From assembly GCA_020846195.1 (NCBI GenBank), contig JADLEJ010000003.1, forward strand, positions 1 through 64,000: a DNA stretch of 64,000 bases. The letters run 5' to 3'. How positions within the stretch are numbered: the first letter of the stretch is position 1; each line of letters begins with the position of its first letter. Both the position numbers and the translations under genes were made by a program. Shown piece by piece: positions 17,536 to 26,812 of the stretch. Source of the DNA: Nitrospira sp. (GTDB lineage Bacteria; Nitrospirota; Nitrospiria; Nitrospirales; Nitrospiraceae). The notes beneath the pieces were generated by a model, which saw nothing but the letters and a program-made list of their open reading frames with translations, ran no database searches and was not told where the DNA came from.

Positions 17536-18431
17536 GTCCGCCCATCTCCAAACCGCCGGAGCGACACGAAACTGCCGGCGAACCCCAGCCCGATCCCGAC
17601 CAGAATCAGCGCCAGGCAGACGGAGACTGGAAAGAACGTAATCATGTGTTCGATGCCGCTTAACCGGCCGGTGGCACCGATCTGCTGGCGAAACAACTCG
17701 AAGCCGCCTTTCAAAATCAGCAAGGACAGGGCGCTCCCACAGGCGCCCAGCACCGCGCCTTCCAGCAAATACGGAATGCGGATAAACCACCGGGTGGCGC
17801 CGATCAATCGCAAGATCTCCTCTTCTTCCCGCCGCGAAAACAGTGTGAGCCGAATCGTGTTGCCGATAATCGTCACCGCCGCCGTCGAAAGAATCGCCCC
17901 GACCCCAATGGCGATCAGCTCGATATACCGAATCACCCCGGCCAGCGCGTCGATCCATTCTTGATTATAATCGACCTTCGCCACCCCGCCGATCGTGCGA
18001 ACCCGCTCCGTCCACCGCTTCACCGCATCGGGAGATCGGAATTGAGGCGCCAGCGTCACCACAAACGATGCTGGGAGCGGGTTTTGCCCCAGCCCTTCGA
18101 GCAGATGCGAGTCTTCAGGGAACTGGGCACGAAACTCACCCAACGCCTGTTCTTTTGAAATAAATACCGTGGCCGCCACCGTCCGATCGCTCTTCAACCG
18201 GTCTTCCAGCTCGACTACGGCTTCCCGGGAAAGCTGGTCCTCCAGGTAAACGATGATCTTAATATCTTCCTGAAGCCAGCCCGCAGCGCTTCGCAGATTC
18301 ACGTACAGCAGCAGAAAAATTCCGACACAGGACAGCGTAAACGCCGTCGTCAGAATCGCCACAACCGTCGTCGTGCGATTCGCCCGCATATTGGCCCAGG
18401 CTTCACGGAACAGATAGAAGACTCGCCTCAT
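17532..18431 (-). CDS. ftsX: Cell-division protein FtsX
   Basis: FtsX is the membrane subunit of the FtsEX complex that transmits ATPase activity to EnvC in the periplasm. The 299-residue protein has one N-terminal transmembrane helix (residues about 22-44), a periplasmic domain with the DIKIIVYL strand and KEQALGEFR segment, then three C-terminal helices. The cytoplasmic motif TLFSRREEEEILRLIGATRWFIRIPYLLEG is the FtsX coupling region. It overlaps ftsE by four bases at its start and envC by four at its end. Confidence 0.93.
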   Translation of the reverse strand: MRRVFYLFREAWANMRANRTTTVVAILTTAFTLSCVGIFLLLYVNLRSAAGWLQEDIKIIVYLEDQLSREAVVELEDRLKSDRTVAATVFISKEQALGEFRAQFPEDSHLLEGLGQNPLPASFVVTLAPQFRSPDAVKRWTERVRTIGGVAKVDYNQEWIDALAGVIRYIELIAIGVGAILSTAAVTIIGNTIRLTLFSRREEEEILRLIGATRWFIRIPYLLEGAVLGACGSALSLLILKGGFELFRQQIGATGRLSGIEHMITFFPVSVCLALILVGIGLGFAGSFVSLRRFGDGRT

Positions 18432-19117
18432 CCAGCCACCTGCATGGCGTGAGCGGAAGGCCGAACCCTGCCGCCCTCCTGAAGAACGATGGCGCGACGG
18501 TTGATCTGCGCCATGACTTGCGGGTCATGGGTGGCCACCACCACCGTTGTCCCGCGCGCATTGATGAGCTTAAACAGTTCAATAATCTCTGCCGTCCGCT
18601 CGGGATCCAAGTTCCCCGTCGGTTCATCGGCGAGCAAGACGATCGGCCCGTTGACGATCGCCCGGGCAATGCAGACGCGCTGTTGCTCGCCAGCGGACAA
18701 GCCGGTTGGCAGCTGATCCTTCTTATGGTCGACGCCGACCGCGCGCAAGGCCTCAGTTACTTTTCGGCGGATATCGACCGAGGATGCCCCCTGCACAAGC
18801 AACGGCAAGGCGACGTTTTCAAAAACCGATTTCTTCGGCAACAGCCGGAAATCCTGAAACACCGTCCCGACCTTGCGGCGAAGGAAGGGAATCTCCGACC
18901 GTTTCAACTTCGTGACATTCTTTCCCTGAACAAAAATTTGCCCTTCGTCGGGCGTCTCAGCGGCAATCAACATGCGCAACAGCGTCGACTTCCCGGCTCC
19001 GCTCGGCCCCATCAGCAGCACAAACTCGCCCTTCTCGATTTCAAGCGTGAGATCGGAGAGCGCCGGACGGCGGTCGTACGTCTTCGACACATGAATCAGT
19101 TGAATCATCGCATCCAT
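18428..19117 (-). CDS. ftsE: Cell-division ATP-binding protein FtsE
   Basis: FtsE is the ABC ATPase of FtsEX. ATG 19117 is chosen for the AGGGA five bases upstream and because the ABC fold starts at once (IQLIHVSKTYDRRPALSDLT). Walker A is GPSGAGKST, the signature is LSAGEQQRV, Walker B is IVLLADEPTGNLD, and the H-loop is VVATHDPQV. At 229 residues it has normal length. The frame extends further upstream to 19243 without conserved sequence. It is the first of three genes joined by four-base overlaps (ftsE, ftsX, envC). Confidence 0.94.
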   Translation of the reverse strand: MDAMIQLIHVSKTYDRRPALSDLTLEIEKGEFVLLMGPSGAGKSTLLRMLIAAETPDEGQIFVQGKNVTKLKRSEIPFLRRKVGTVFQDFRLLPKKSVFENVALPLLVQGASSVDIRRKVTEALRAVGVDHKKDQLPTGLSAGEQQRVCIARAIVNGPIVLLADEPTGNLDPERTAEIIELFKLINARGTTVVVATHDPQVMAQINRRAIVLQEGGRVRPSAHAMQVAG

Positions 19118-19140
19118 GGAATCCCTGCTCGAAGGCCCCC

Positions 19141-19542
19141 CTATCCGCCGGCGCGATCGGACAGGTCGAACGCATGCTCTATATGCTCGATCTGCGGCGA
19201 GGACTCGGCGCCCCCCTGCACCAAGACCACATCGAATCGGCACACTCGATCGCTCAAATGGCGTTGCGCCAGGTACTGCCCTGCCAGCCGGATCAACTGC
19301 GCCTGCTTCCGCCGATTCACAGCCAGGAGCGCGCCGCCAAATGCGGCGGTGGTTCTCGCTTTGACTTCGACAAACACGAGAACGCCGTGATCGTCGGCCA
19401 CCAAATCAAGTTCGCCGATTGCGGTTCTAAGGTTCCGTTCCAGAATCGTATACCCCTTCTTGCGCAAAAACCGTTCGGCGCTTGCTTCACTCTCCTGACC
19501 GAATTGATAGCGCGGATCGCGCATCGTCACCGGCAACCTCAT
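19141..19542 (-). CDS. yraN: YraN/UPF0102 family nuclease-like protein
   Basis: A 133-residue protein with the YraN signature: GQESEASAERFLRKKGYTILERN, GELDLVADD and LVFVEVKART, which together form a PD-(D/E)XK nuclease core (E in GELD, D, and E-V-K). Its cellular substrate is not established. It typically sits beside rnhB, as here, where it overlaps the rnhB stop by four bases. A second in-frame ATG six codons in is also possible as start. Confidence 0.88.
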   Translation of the reverse strand: MRLPVTMRDPRYQFGQESEASAERFLRKKGYTILERNLRTAIGELDLVADDHGVLVFVEVKARTTAAFGGALLAVNRRKQAQLIRLAGQYLAQRHLSDRVCRFDVVLVQGGAESSPQIEHIEHAFDLSDRAGG

Positions 19543-20174
19543 GGCTGAAAGGCCTCACGCACGGGCACTCTCACCGCTGCCAACACAGGCGCAAACGTTC
19601 GCCGATGGATCGGGGAAGGGCCATGCTCCGCCAGCCGCACGAGATGATCTTCTGTGCCATAGCCCTTGTGCGCGAGAAAGTTATACTGCGGATAGACCGC
19701 ATGGAACTGCGCCATCAACCGGTCTCGCGTGACTTTGGCCACAATCGACGCCGCCGCGATGGACAACGACAGGGCATCGCCCTTGATGATCGGACGAACC
19801 GGCATGTCTACTCCCGTCAACCGCACGGCATCGATCAACAGGTAATCGGGAGCGGGCGAAAGTGCGGCGAGCGCCCGGCGCATGGCCAGCTTGGTGGCTT
19901 CCAGGATATTGATCCGGTCGATCTCTTCCGCGGTCGATGATCCGACGCCGACACAGACGGCCCGATCCATGATCTCGGCATACAGACGTTCGCGCTCGGA
20001 TGCAGACAGTTGTTTGGAGTCGTCCGCCCCGGCTAACCGGCAGCGGACAGGAAGAATGACCGCAGCCGACACGACCGGCCCCGCGAGGGGGCCTCGCCCG
20101 GCTTCATCGACGCCGGCGATACGGCGATAGCCGCACCGCCGGGCCTCTTGCTCAAATTCCTCGGTAGGTCCCAC
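19539..20174 (-). CDS. rnhB: Ribonuclease HII
   Basis: RNase HII nicks RNA-DNA junctions and removes misincorporated ribonucleotides. The 211-residue protein has the first catalytic pair in IAGVDEAGRGPLAGPVV, a further acidic residue in LLIDAVRL and the conserved KGDALSLSIAAASIVAKVTRD block. The start is a GTG at 20174. The KH-protein gene often found in rpsP-rimM-trmD clusters is absent between the neighbours here. Confidence 0.94.
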   Translation of the reverse strand: MGPTEEFEQEARRCGYRRIAGVDEAGRGPLAGPVVSAAVILPVRCRLAGADDSKQLSASERERLYAEIMDRAVCVGVGSSTAEEIDRINILEATKLAMRRALAALSPAPDYLLIDAVRLTGVDMPVRPIIKGDALSLSIAAASIVAKVTRDRLMAQFHAVYPQYNFLAHKGYGTEDHLVRLAEHGPSPIHRRTFAPVLAAVRVPVREAFQP

Positions 20175-20249
20175 CCGGCATGTCCCCCGGCTTGCGAGAC
20201 TGACTCAGCGGTACGGGAAGGACGGAGTCACGGCCACCCAATCGAACCC

Positions 20250-20648
20250 TTAAGCCTTGGCAGCCGCCGCCGCTTTTGCAGATGCCGAGGCCTTCCCCTC
20301 ACCCACAAACTCGCGCTCTTCAACCTTGGCGAACTTGCCCTTCTTGGACCGGAGATAGTAAAGCTTTGCGCGGCGCACACGCCCCTGGCGCACCACATCC
20401 ACCTTGGTCACGATCGGCGAATGCACCGGGAAAATTCTCTCGACGCCGACGCCATAGGAGACCTTGCGGACAGTAAAGGTTTCCGTATTCAAGGCTCCTT
20501 TGCGAGCGATGACCGCTCCTTCATAGACCTGAATGCGCTCCTTTTCACCCTCCACGACTTTGACGTGAACCCTCACCGTATCGCCCACTTCAAACTTAGG
20601 CGGCGTGGCTTTCGTGAATGACTGCTGAAGACGTTCCAACCGATTCAT
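20250..20648 (-). CDS. rplS: 50S ribosomal protein L19
   Basis: L19 lies at the 30S-50S interface. The 132-residue protein has the family pattern [52 protein letters not shown] and RRAKLYYLR. It carries an Ala/Lys-rich tail of about 20 residues beyond the usual end. It follows trmD by 21 bases, the conserved rpsP-rimM-trmD-rplS order. Confidence 0.97.
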   Translation of the reverse strand: MNRLERLQQSFTKATPPKFEVGDTVRVHVKVVEGEKERIQVYEGAVIARKGALNTETFTVRKVSYGVGVERIFPVHSPIVTKVDVVRQGRVRRAKLYYLRSKKGKFAKVEEREFVGEGKASASAKAAAAAKA

Positions 20649-20669
20649 GATGCTCTCCCCTTCCTTCCA

Positions 20670-21437
20670 TCAAACGGGCGTTGAGACAACACCCTCGCTA
20701 ATAATCTCGCTCAGTAACCGTTGATCTTCACGACTCAAACTGCGATCCCGCATGAGGTCTGGACGCCGCGCATAGGTGCTGCGCAAGGCCTGCTTCCTGC
20801 GCCACAGACGAATAGCTTCATGGTGCCCGGAAAGCAGCACCTCGGGAACACCCATGCCGCGCACCTCGGCAGGCCTGGTGTAATGCGGATATTCCAGGAG
20901 CGAATCCGAAAAAGACTCTTCGACCACAGAATCCGGATCGCCCAGCACTCCCGGCACTAACCGCGTGGCCGCGTCAATCAAGACCAGTGCCGGCAGCTCG
21001 CCTCCCGTCAGGATATAATCGCCAACCGACACCTCTTCCGGCTGAAGCGCCTCGCGAACCCGCTCATCGACACCTTCATAATGCCCGCAAAGAATGACAA
21101 TCCGACGCGGCTCGGCAGCCAGGTCTTTGGCATAGTCCTGCGTGAACGTCCGTCCCTGTGGAGACGGAAACATCAGGCGGATCTCTTCTCCGCAAGCCTG
21201 AGCCTCGGCGCGCAACGCCTCCACCGCCCGCAAAATCGGTTCCGCCTTCATCACCATCCCAGCGCCGCCGCCATAAGGAACATCGTCCGCAACCTTATGG
21301 CGATCCATCGTGTAATCGCGAAGATTATGCGCCTGGACGGCCAGCAATCCCTTCTCTTGCGCGCGTTTGAGCATGCTATGCCCCACCGACTGGAGAATCA
21401 TCTCGGGGAACAATGTCAGCACGTCAATACGCAACAC
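20670..21437 (-). CDS. trmD: tRNA (guanine-N1)-methyltransferase
   Basis: TrmD methylates G37 of tRNAs with S-adenosylmethionine and so prevents frameshifting. The 255-residue protein shows IDVLTLFPEMI at the start, DDVPYGGGAGMVMK, the knotted SAM site ILCGHYEGVDERV and SVGDYILTGGELPALV, and the C-terminal helical domain with GHHEAIRLWRRKQAL. It starts one base after the rimM stop. Confidence 0.97.
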   Translation of the reverse strand: MLRIDVLTLFPEMILQSVGHSMLKRAQEKGLLAVQAHNLRDYTMDRHKVADDVPYGGGAGMVMKAEPILRAVEALRAEAQACGEEIRLMFPSPQGRTFTQDYAKDLAAEPRRIVILCGHYEGVDERVREALQPEEVSVGDYILTGGELPALVLIDAATRLVPGVLGDPDSVVEESFSDSLLEYPHYTRPAEVRGMGVPEVLLSGHHEAIRLWRRKQALRSTYARRPDLMRDRSLSREDQRLLSEIISEGVVSTPV

Positions 21438-21438
21438 G

Positions 21439-21960
21439 TTACGCCCCCAACCCTTCGATCATGTGCACGGTCATCACCCGCTGCTGTAAATCAACGGCCA
21501 CAATCAACTCGCGCGCAGCAGGGATGAGCGTTTCCTTGCTTCCGTCCTGCACCACAAACACATGATTGCCAGTCAATTCCCAGATGTCGGTCAACGTCCC
21601 GATGCCGTTCCCTTGTTCATCCTGCACCCGCAAACCGATAAGGTCGCACTCATAATACTGACCTTGCGGCAACGGCGGCGCACTGCCTTTCGGGATTTGA
21701 ATCAATCCGCCCCGCCACAGCCCAGCCTCCTCAGGAGACGTCAGACCTTCCAGCGCGAGAATATATCCCTGCCCAGCAGACCTGATATGCGTGACCCGCG
21801 TGTTCCAGGTCTTTCCATTGACCCCCAAAAGGATGACGGCCTCCAAGGACTCCAGCCTGCCGGGCACATCGCTGAGCGAACGCACCTTCACCTCGCCCCT
21901 GACGCCGAACGATCGTTCGATCCGTCCTACCGTGACCAACTCGACCGGTTCGGCCACCAT
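21439..21960 (-). CDS. rimM: 16S rRNA processing protein RimM
   Basis: RimM helps assemble the 30S head by binding S19. The 173-residue protein begins with the barrel segment VTVGRIERSFGVRGEVKV, has the PRC-barrel part with YYECDLIGL and LIPAARELI, and ends near VDLQQRVMTVHMIEGL. Six bases separate it from rpsP. Confidence 0.94.
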   Translation of the reverse strand: MVAEPVELVTVGRIERSFGVRGEVKVRSLSDVPGRLESLEAVILLGVNGKTWNTRVTHIRSAGQGYILALEGLTSPEEAGLWRGGLIQIPKGSAPPLPQGQYYECDLIGLRVQDEQGNGIGTLTDIWELTGNHVFVVQDGSKETLIPAARELIVAVDLQQRVMTVHMIEGLGA

Positions 21961-21966
21961 GGCGCG

Positions 21967-22248
21967 CTAGGCCTTCTTCTTCGCGGCTTTCTCTGTTTCG
22001 AACTGCTTCCAGAGGCCGGACCGCCGCAACAAGGTCCGCACGGTCACCGACGGCTGCGCGCCATGGTGCAACCAGGTCAGCACCCGGTCCTGCTTCACAT
22101 CCGGAAGCCCCTGCTCCTTGAGCGGATCGAAGATACCGAGAATTTCCAGAAACCGCCCATCGCGGGCCTTCCGGGAATCCGCCGCTACCAGCCGATACAT
22201 CGGTCGCTTATGTCTGCCTGTCCGAGCCAATCTGAGATGAACTGCCAC
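21967..22248 (-). CDS. rpsP: 30S ribosomal protein S16
   Basis: A 93-residue S16 with the typical AVHLRLARTGRHKRPMYRLV opening, SRKARDGRFLEILGIFDP and the C-terminal helical VRTLLRRSGLWKQ segment followed by a Lys/Ala tail. It lies 50 bases after ffh and before rimM in the usual order. Confidence 0.97.
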   Translation of the reverse strand: MAVHLRLARTGRHKRPMYRLVAADSRKARDGRFLEILGIFDPLKEQGLPDVKQDRVLTWLHHGAQPSVTVRTLLRRSGLWKQFETEKAAKKKA

Positions 22249-22298
22249 GACTACCCTCCTTTGAAAAACCGTCCAACACGGTCAGTAAATGAATCTCG

Positions 22299-23645
22299 CT
22301 ACATGGAGCGCATGAGTTGGGCAAGCTGCCGCCGTCCCCCTGTCCCCGTCATTGCCTTGGCTAACTTCTTCGCCGACAAGAACTGCTTGATCAAGCGATT
22401 CACGTCTTGCACGCTCGCGCCGCTGCCGCGAGCGATCCGCTTCTTCCGATTGCCGTTGATGATGGTGTGGTCCCGCCGCTCGCGGATCGTCATCGAGTCG
22501 ATCATCGCCGCCACCCGCTTCATCTCGCGCTCCGACTTGTCCCCCTCGATCGCACTTTTCAACTTTTGCCCACCCGGCAACATGCCGAGAATCTGCTCCA
22601 GCGACCCCAGCTTGTTCATTTGGGCCATCTGCTTGCGAAAATCTTCCAGCGTAAAACTGTTGCTGGTCAGGCGCTGCTGGGCCTCTTCGGCCTGCTCCTG
22701 CGTAAAAGTCGCCTGCGCTTTCTCGATCAGCGAGAGGACATCGCCCATCCCGAGAATTCTGGAGGCCATCCGATCCGGATGAAAGACTTCCAGCGCATCC
22801 AGTTTTTCACCCACCCCCAAAAACTTAATCGGCTTGCCGGTGACCGCGCGAATGGATAACACCGCTCCACCACGGGCATCGCCTTCGACCTTTGTCAGGA
22901 TCACTCCGGTCAAATCCACTTTTTGATCGAACTGAGCGGCCATGGTGACGGCATCTTGCCCCGTCATGGCATCGGCCACCAGCAATGTTTCATGGGGCTT
23001 GACCGCCGTCTTCACGGCAACCAGTTCTCCCATCAACTCATCATCGATATGCAGACGTCCGCCGGTGTCGAGAACGACTAGATCGAACCCCTGCTCACGG
23101 CCCCGCTCAACGCCGGTCTGGCAAATCCGCACGACATCGGCTTGTGTGGCCTGGGCATTGTCGACCCGATACACATCAATCCCAAGATCGCGGCCCAAGC
23201 TGCTGAGCTGATCGCCTGCCGCAGGTCTGCGGGGATCGGCTGCTACTAAGAGCACCCGCTTCCCTTGATTCTTGAACAGACGCCCCAGCTTGCCGCACGT
23301 CGTCGTCTTTCCGGCGCCTTGCAACCCCACCATCATGACGACAGTGGGCGGCTGAGAATGGAGGGCCAAGCCCGCCTTCTCACGGCCCATCATGTCGCAC
23401 AGCTCATCCCAGACAACTTTGACAACCTGGTGCCCGGGCGTCAGGCTTTGCAATACTTCCTGACCGACAGCTTTGACACGAACGCGTTCGATGAAATCCT
23501 TAACGATCTTGAAATTCACATCGGCTTCGAGCAAAGCAAGCCGGACTTCCTTCAGCGCCTCGCCGATATTCTGCTCCGTCAGCACACCTTGCCCACGAAG
23601 CTTCTTCAGAATTTTCTCAAACTTATCGCTCAGCGCATCCAGCAT
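22299..23645 (-). CDS. ffh: Signal recognition particle protein Ffh
   Basis: Ffh binds signal sequences at the ribosome and 4.5S RNA and delivers complexes to FtsY. The 448-residue protein has the helical N domain, the GTPase domain with GLQGAGKTTTCGKL, DTGGRLHIDDELM and TKVEGDARGG, and a Met-rich M domain from about residue 300 with SGASVQDVNRLIKQF near the end. It leads the ribosomal/tRNA gene series and has a good promoter about 80 bases upstream. No 4.5S RNA gene was recognised in the window. Confidence 0.96.
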   Translation of the reverse strand: MLDALSDKFEKILKKLRGQGVLTEQNIGEALKEVRLALLEADVNFKIVKDFIERVRVKAVGQEVLQSLTPGHQVVKVVWDELCDMMGREKAGLALHSQPPTVVMMVGLQGAGKTTTCGKLGRLFKNQGKRVLLVAADPRRPAAGDQLSSLGRDLGIDVYRVDNAQATQADVVRICQTGVERGREQGFDLVVLDTGGRLHIDDELMGELVAVKTAVKPHETLLVADAMTGQDAVTMAAQFDQKVDLTGVILTKVEGDARGGAVLSIRAVTGKPIKFLGVGEKLDALEVFHPDRMASRILGMGDVLSLIEKAQATFTQEQAEEAQQRLTSNSFTLEDFRKQMAQMNKLGSLEQILGMLPGGQKLKSAIEGDKSEREMKRVAAMIDSMTIRERRDHTIINGNRKKRIARGSGASVQDVNRLIKQFLSAKKLAKAMTGTGGRRQLAQLMRSM

Positions 23646-23728
23646 GGGGCCCCAAAGAAAAAGGCAATCGAAGTCTCCATCAAGCTCTCCGATTGCCTCG
23701 TAAAATCTAGAGAAAGAGCATCGGGCAG

Positions 23729-23756
23729 TGTATAGAAACCGGTCCGGCTAAGTCAA
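23729..23756 (-). promoter_or_regulatory. Sigma70-type promoter upstream of ffh
   Basis: Minus-strand TTGACT (23756-23751) and TATACA (23734-23729) with a 16-base spacer; transcription would start near 23722 and give a leader of about 77 bases before ffh. Because all genes down to ctpA are close or overlapping, this may drive a transcript of nearly 9 kb, with internal promoters possible. Confidence 0.6.
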
Positions 23757-23780
23757 GATATGGCAAAGCCATCGGATTTG

Positions 23781-23809
23781 TTGACAGACCATACCCCTTC
23801 CGATATGGT
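23781..23809 (+). promoter_or_regulatory. Sigma70-type promoter upstream of the DUF4321 gene
   Basis: TTGACA (23781-23786) and TATGGT (23804-23809) with a 17-base spacer, about 50 bases before the GTG start at 23859. It is back-to-back with the ffh promoter 25 bases away. Confidence 0.6.
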
Positions 23810-23858
23810 GCCCTCAACAAGCGTCGATTGGGCTTAGATCGGGGAGCGTACGTAGCGA

Positions 23859-24119
23859 GTGAGAAAATCACCCTGGGTTCTTCTCATCTTTGTGCTCATC
23901 GGCGGACTGCTCGGCGGAATTCTTGGAGAGATTCTGCATGTGATGGCACCGCAAGGTAACATCCAAAGCATCTTCTCCACGCATTTTACTCCAGGAATCA
24001 GCCCTCCCCTCACCATTGACCTGGTGCTCCTTAAGTTCACGATCGGTTTTAGCTTCAAGGTCAACTTGCTCAGTATTCTCGGTATGTTTATCGGGGTCTA
24101 CCTGTACAAGCACGTTTAA
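23859..24119 (+). CDS. DUF4321 small membrane protein
   Basis: An 86-residue protein with two transmembrane helices (residues about 6-28 and 62-84). The Gly-rich first helix ([12 protein letters not shown]) and the pattern of the loop between the helices match DUF4321, a family of unknown function. It starts with GTG. Its stop codon overlaps the uvrB stop on the opposite strand (both use the TTAA at 24116-24119). Confidence 0.75.
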   Translation: MRKSPWVLLIFVLIGGLLGGILGEILHVMAPQGNIQSIFSTHFTPGISPPLTIDLVLLKFTIGFSFKVNLLSILGMFIGVYLYKHV

Positions 24120-26119
24120 GTCTGGAAATCTAAGTCTTTCAGCCGCAACGATCTGATCTGATTGCGTAATTCTGCCGCGCGCTCGAAGGCCAGCTCCTTG
24201 GCTGCCGCTTTCATCTCAGCTTCTAACCGCGCAATCGCCTCGGCAACCGATTCCTCCTTGCCATAGGGCTCCATGGTCTCAGCGGCTATGTCGAGTTGCA
24301 CATAATCCAGCTCGGCCACCGCATACTCCAGCGCCGGGATATCTTTTTTGATACTCGCCGGGGTAATTCCATGAGCGGCATTATACTCAGCCTGGATCTG
24401 GCGCCGGCGCGTTGTCTCGGCTATCGCAAGCTTCATCGACTCCGTGACGGCATCGCCGTAAAACACCACCCGCCCCTCCACATTTCTCGCCGCACGCCCC
24501 GCTGTTTGAATGAGCGACCGGTAGGAGCGCAGATAGCCCTCTTTATCGGCGTCAAGGATCGCGACCAGACTCACTTCCGGCAGGTCCAATCCTTCCCGCA
24601 GGAGATTGATCCCGACCAGCACATCGAACAGTCCCCGGCGCAAGTCACGGATGATCTCCGCCCGCTCAAGCGTTTTGATATCGGAATGAAGGTACCGCAC
24701 CTTCAAGCCCAGCTCGTGATAGTACTCGCTGAGATCTTCCGCCATGCGCTTCGTGAGGGTCGTCACTAAGACGCGGCCGCCCTTCGCCACTTCCTTTCGC
24801 ACTTCCCCTAAAAGATGATCCACCTGGCCCTTCGCCGGCTGCACCTCGATGCGAGGATCCATCAACCCGGTCGGACGAATGATCTGTTCGACCACCGCGC
24901 CCGCCGCATGCTCAAGCTCGTAATTCCCCAGCGTCGCCGACACATAGACCACCTGGTTGAGAATCTGTTCAAACTCCTCAAACTTAAGCGGCCGGTTATC
25001 GACCGCGGAAGGCAAACGAAAGCCGTAATCCACCAACGTCCGTTTCCGCGAATAGTCGCCGGCGTACATCCCGCCCACCTGCGAGACCGTCGCATGCGAC
25101 TCATCGATAATCATGAGAAAGTCTTTGGGGAAATAGTCGATGAGCGTAGGAGGAGCCTCGCCAGAAGCCCGGCCGCTCAGATGGCGGGAATAGTTTTCAA
25201 TGCCGTGGCAATACCCCATGGCACGGATCATTTCGAGATCGAACTTCGTCCGTTGCGCGATGCGCTGAGCTTCGACAAGCTGATTGTGCTTTTTGAAATA
25301 GAGCACCCGCTCGTCTAATTCTTCTTCAATCCCCGAAATCGCCCGCTCATACCGGTCGGGCGCAATCAAGTAGTGGGTATTGGGATAGATCGGCACTTTG
25401 GGCAACTTGCCCAGCGATTTTCCGGTCAGCGGATCAATCTCGTGAATCGCATCAATCACATCACCGAACAGCTCGATACGAACCGAGACCGCATCGCTGG
25501 CAGCCGGAAAGATTTCGATGACATCGCCGCGCGCACGGAACGTCCCGCGGTGAAAATCGACATCGTTCCGCGCATATTGGATCTCGACGAGCTTTGCGAG
25601 AATCTTCTCGCGCCGAATCTCCATTCCCACTTCAAGATACAGCAGCATGCCATGGTAGATCTCCGGCGAACCCAGGCCGTAAATGCAGGAGACCGACGAC
25701 ACGATGATGACATCGTTCCGCTCCAGCAACGACCGGGTGGCCGAGTGGCGCATCTGATCGATCGCATCGTTGATCGACGCATCCTTGGCAATATAGGTAT
25801 CCGTCTGCGGCAGATAGGCTTCGGGCTGATAGTAGTCGTAGTAACTGATGAAATATTCGACGGCGTTCTGCGGGAAAAACTGTTTGAACTCCTGATACAA
25901 CTGCCCGGCCAGAGTCTTGTTATGCACAAGCACGAGCGTCGGCTTCTGAACCTGCTCGATCAGATTCGCCATCGTAAAGGTCTTGCCCGACCCTGTTACA
26001 CCAAGAAGCGCTTGATGCTCCCGGCCCGCACGGACGCCGGCCGTCAACTTGGCAATCGCCTCCGGCTGATGACCGCAGGGTTGAAACGGAGCCTCGAGCT
26101 TGAATGGCGGCACGGACAC
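24116..26119 (-). CDS. uvrB: Excinuclease ABC subunit B
   Basis: UvrB verifies DNA damage handed over by UvrA and recruits UvrC. The 667-residue protein has Walker [11 protein letters not shown], the DNA-binding beta-hairpin region with [12 protein letters not shown], the motif [12 protein letters not shown], helicase motifs including [10 protein letters not shown] and QTAGRAARN, and a C-terminal UVR coiled coil ([14 protein letters not shown]). It is of normal length. The gene is far from uvrA, which lies at 36.9-39.7 kb on the other strand. Confidence 0.97.
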   Translation of the reverse strand: MSVPPFKLEAPFQPCGHQPEAIAKLTAGVRAGREHQALLGVTGSGKTFTMANLIEQVQKPTLVLVHNKTLAGQLYQEFKQFFPQNAVEYFISYYDYYQPEAYLPQTDTYIAKDASINDAIDQMRHSATRSLLERNDVIIVSSVSCIYGLGSPEIYHGMLLYLEVGMEIRREKILAKLVEIQYARNDVDFHRGTFRARGDVIEIFPAASDAVSVRIELFGDVIDAIHEIDPLTGKSLGKLPKVPIYPNTHYLIAPDRYERAISGIEEELDERVLYFKKHNQLVEAQRIAQRTKFDLEMIRAMGYCHGIENYSRHLSGRASGEAPPTLIDYFPKDFLMIIDESHATVSQVGGMYAGDYSRKRTLVDYGFRLPSAVDNRPLKFEEFEQILNQVVYVSATLGNYELEHAAGAVVEQIIRPTGLMDPRIEVQPAKGQVDHLLGEVRKEVAKGGRVLVTTLTKRMAEDLSEYYHELGLKVRYLHSDIKTLERAEIIRDLRRGLFDVLVGINLLREGLDLPEVSLVAILDADKEGYLRSYRSLIQTAGRAARNVEGRVVFYGDAVTESMKLAIAETTRRRQIQAEYNAAHGITPASIKKDIPALEYAVAELDYVQLDIAAETMEPYGKEESVAEAIARLEAEMKAAAKELAFERAAELRNQIRSLRLKDLDFQT

Positions 26120-26175
26120 CTCCGGCGATCATCTTACCAAAGACACCGTCTCGGCACGACCGGCACAAGACCGGC

Positions 26176-26210
26176 AAATAAAAAAGGGCTGCCGGGAATT
26201 CCGGCAGCCC
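26176..26210 (-). terminator. Rho-independent terminator of the RRM gene
   Basis: A perfect ten-base-pair stem (GGGCTGCCGG / CCGGCAGCCC, 26186-26210) with a five-base loop, followed on the minus strand by TTTTTTATTT. It lies 30 bases after the RRM gene stop and also separates that gene from uvrB. Confidence 0.9.
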
Positions 26211-26239
26211 TTTCGTCGACCAAGGGGGTCGGGACCGGT

Positions 26240-26551
26240 TTAGTACCGGCCGCCACCGCCACCAAATCCGCCACGCCCACCGCCGCCGCCACCGGAACGT
26301 GGCTCCTGAGGACGGGCTTCATTCACAGTCAATGTCCGGCCGCCGAGCTGCGTGCCGTTCAACGCGGTAATCGCCGCCTGCGCTTCGCTGTCCCCCGACA
26401 TCTCCACGAAACCGAATCCACGGGACTGCCCCGTGAACTTGTCCGTGATGATACGTGACGACGTCACGGCTCCGTGCACAGCGAACAAATCGCTCAGCTG
26501 TTGCTCGGTTGTTGAATAGGGCAATCCACCGACGTAAATCTTTGAACCCAT
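26240..26551 (-). CDS. Glycine-rich RNA-binding protein (single RRM)
   Basis: A 103-residue RNA-binding protein of the cyanobacterial/plant glycine-rich type. RNP2 is KIYVGGLP and RNP1 is RGFGFVEM, spaced as in an intact RRM (residues 4-80). The last 23 residues are almost only Gly with a few Arg, Phe and Tyr. Such proteins act as RNA chaperones, often in cold shock; that role is inferred from the family. A strong ribosome site (AAAGGAGGAA) precedes the ATG and a strong terminator follows, so it is probably a highly expressed single-gene unit. The 261-base gap upstream holds no other gene I can support and probably contains its promoter and leader. Confidence 0.92.
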   Translation of the reverse strand: MGSKIYVGGLPYSTTEQQLSDLFAVHGAVTSSRIITDKFTGQSRGFGFVEMSGDSEAQAAITALNGTQLGGRTLTVNEARPQEPRSGGGGGGRGGFGGGGGRY

Positions 26552-26812
26552 GGGGTTCCTCCTTTGAGAAAATGCTGTTGTGGTGAACTCGAGAACGGAG
26601 GAAGGAAGGAATGGGCCGAAGACGTCAACACAGCGGCGGCTTAGCTCTGGCTTCCGATCAAATTCCCGGGCACAACCATCACAACATCGATTCAGGCCTT
26701 GTCACTTTCCATGCTCGACTGCCAGGCCTCTCGCAATCAAGCAAGCCGATGCTACTCCAGCAAACTGAGAAAAGGCAAGCAGAGAATCAATCCGCTCATA
26801 ACAAGATTCCGT

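Noticed and set aside
16348..17958. A 536-codon version of envC
   Set aside because: The first 141 codons are ftsX read in another frame. The signal peptide starts at ATG 17535.
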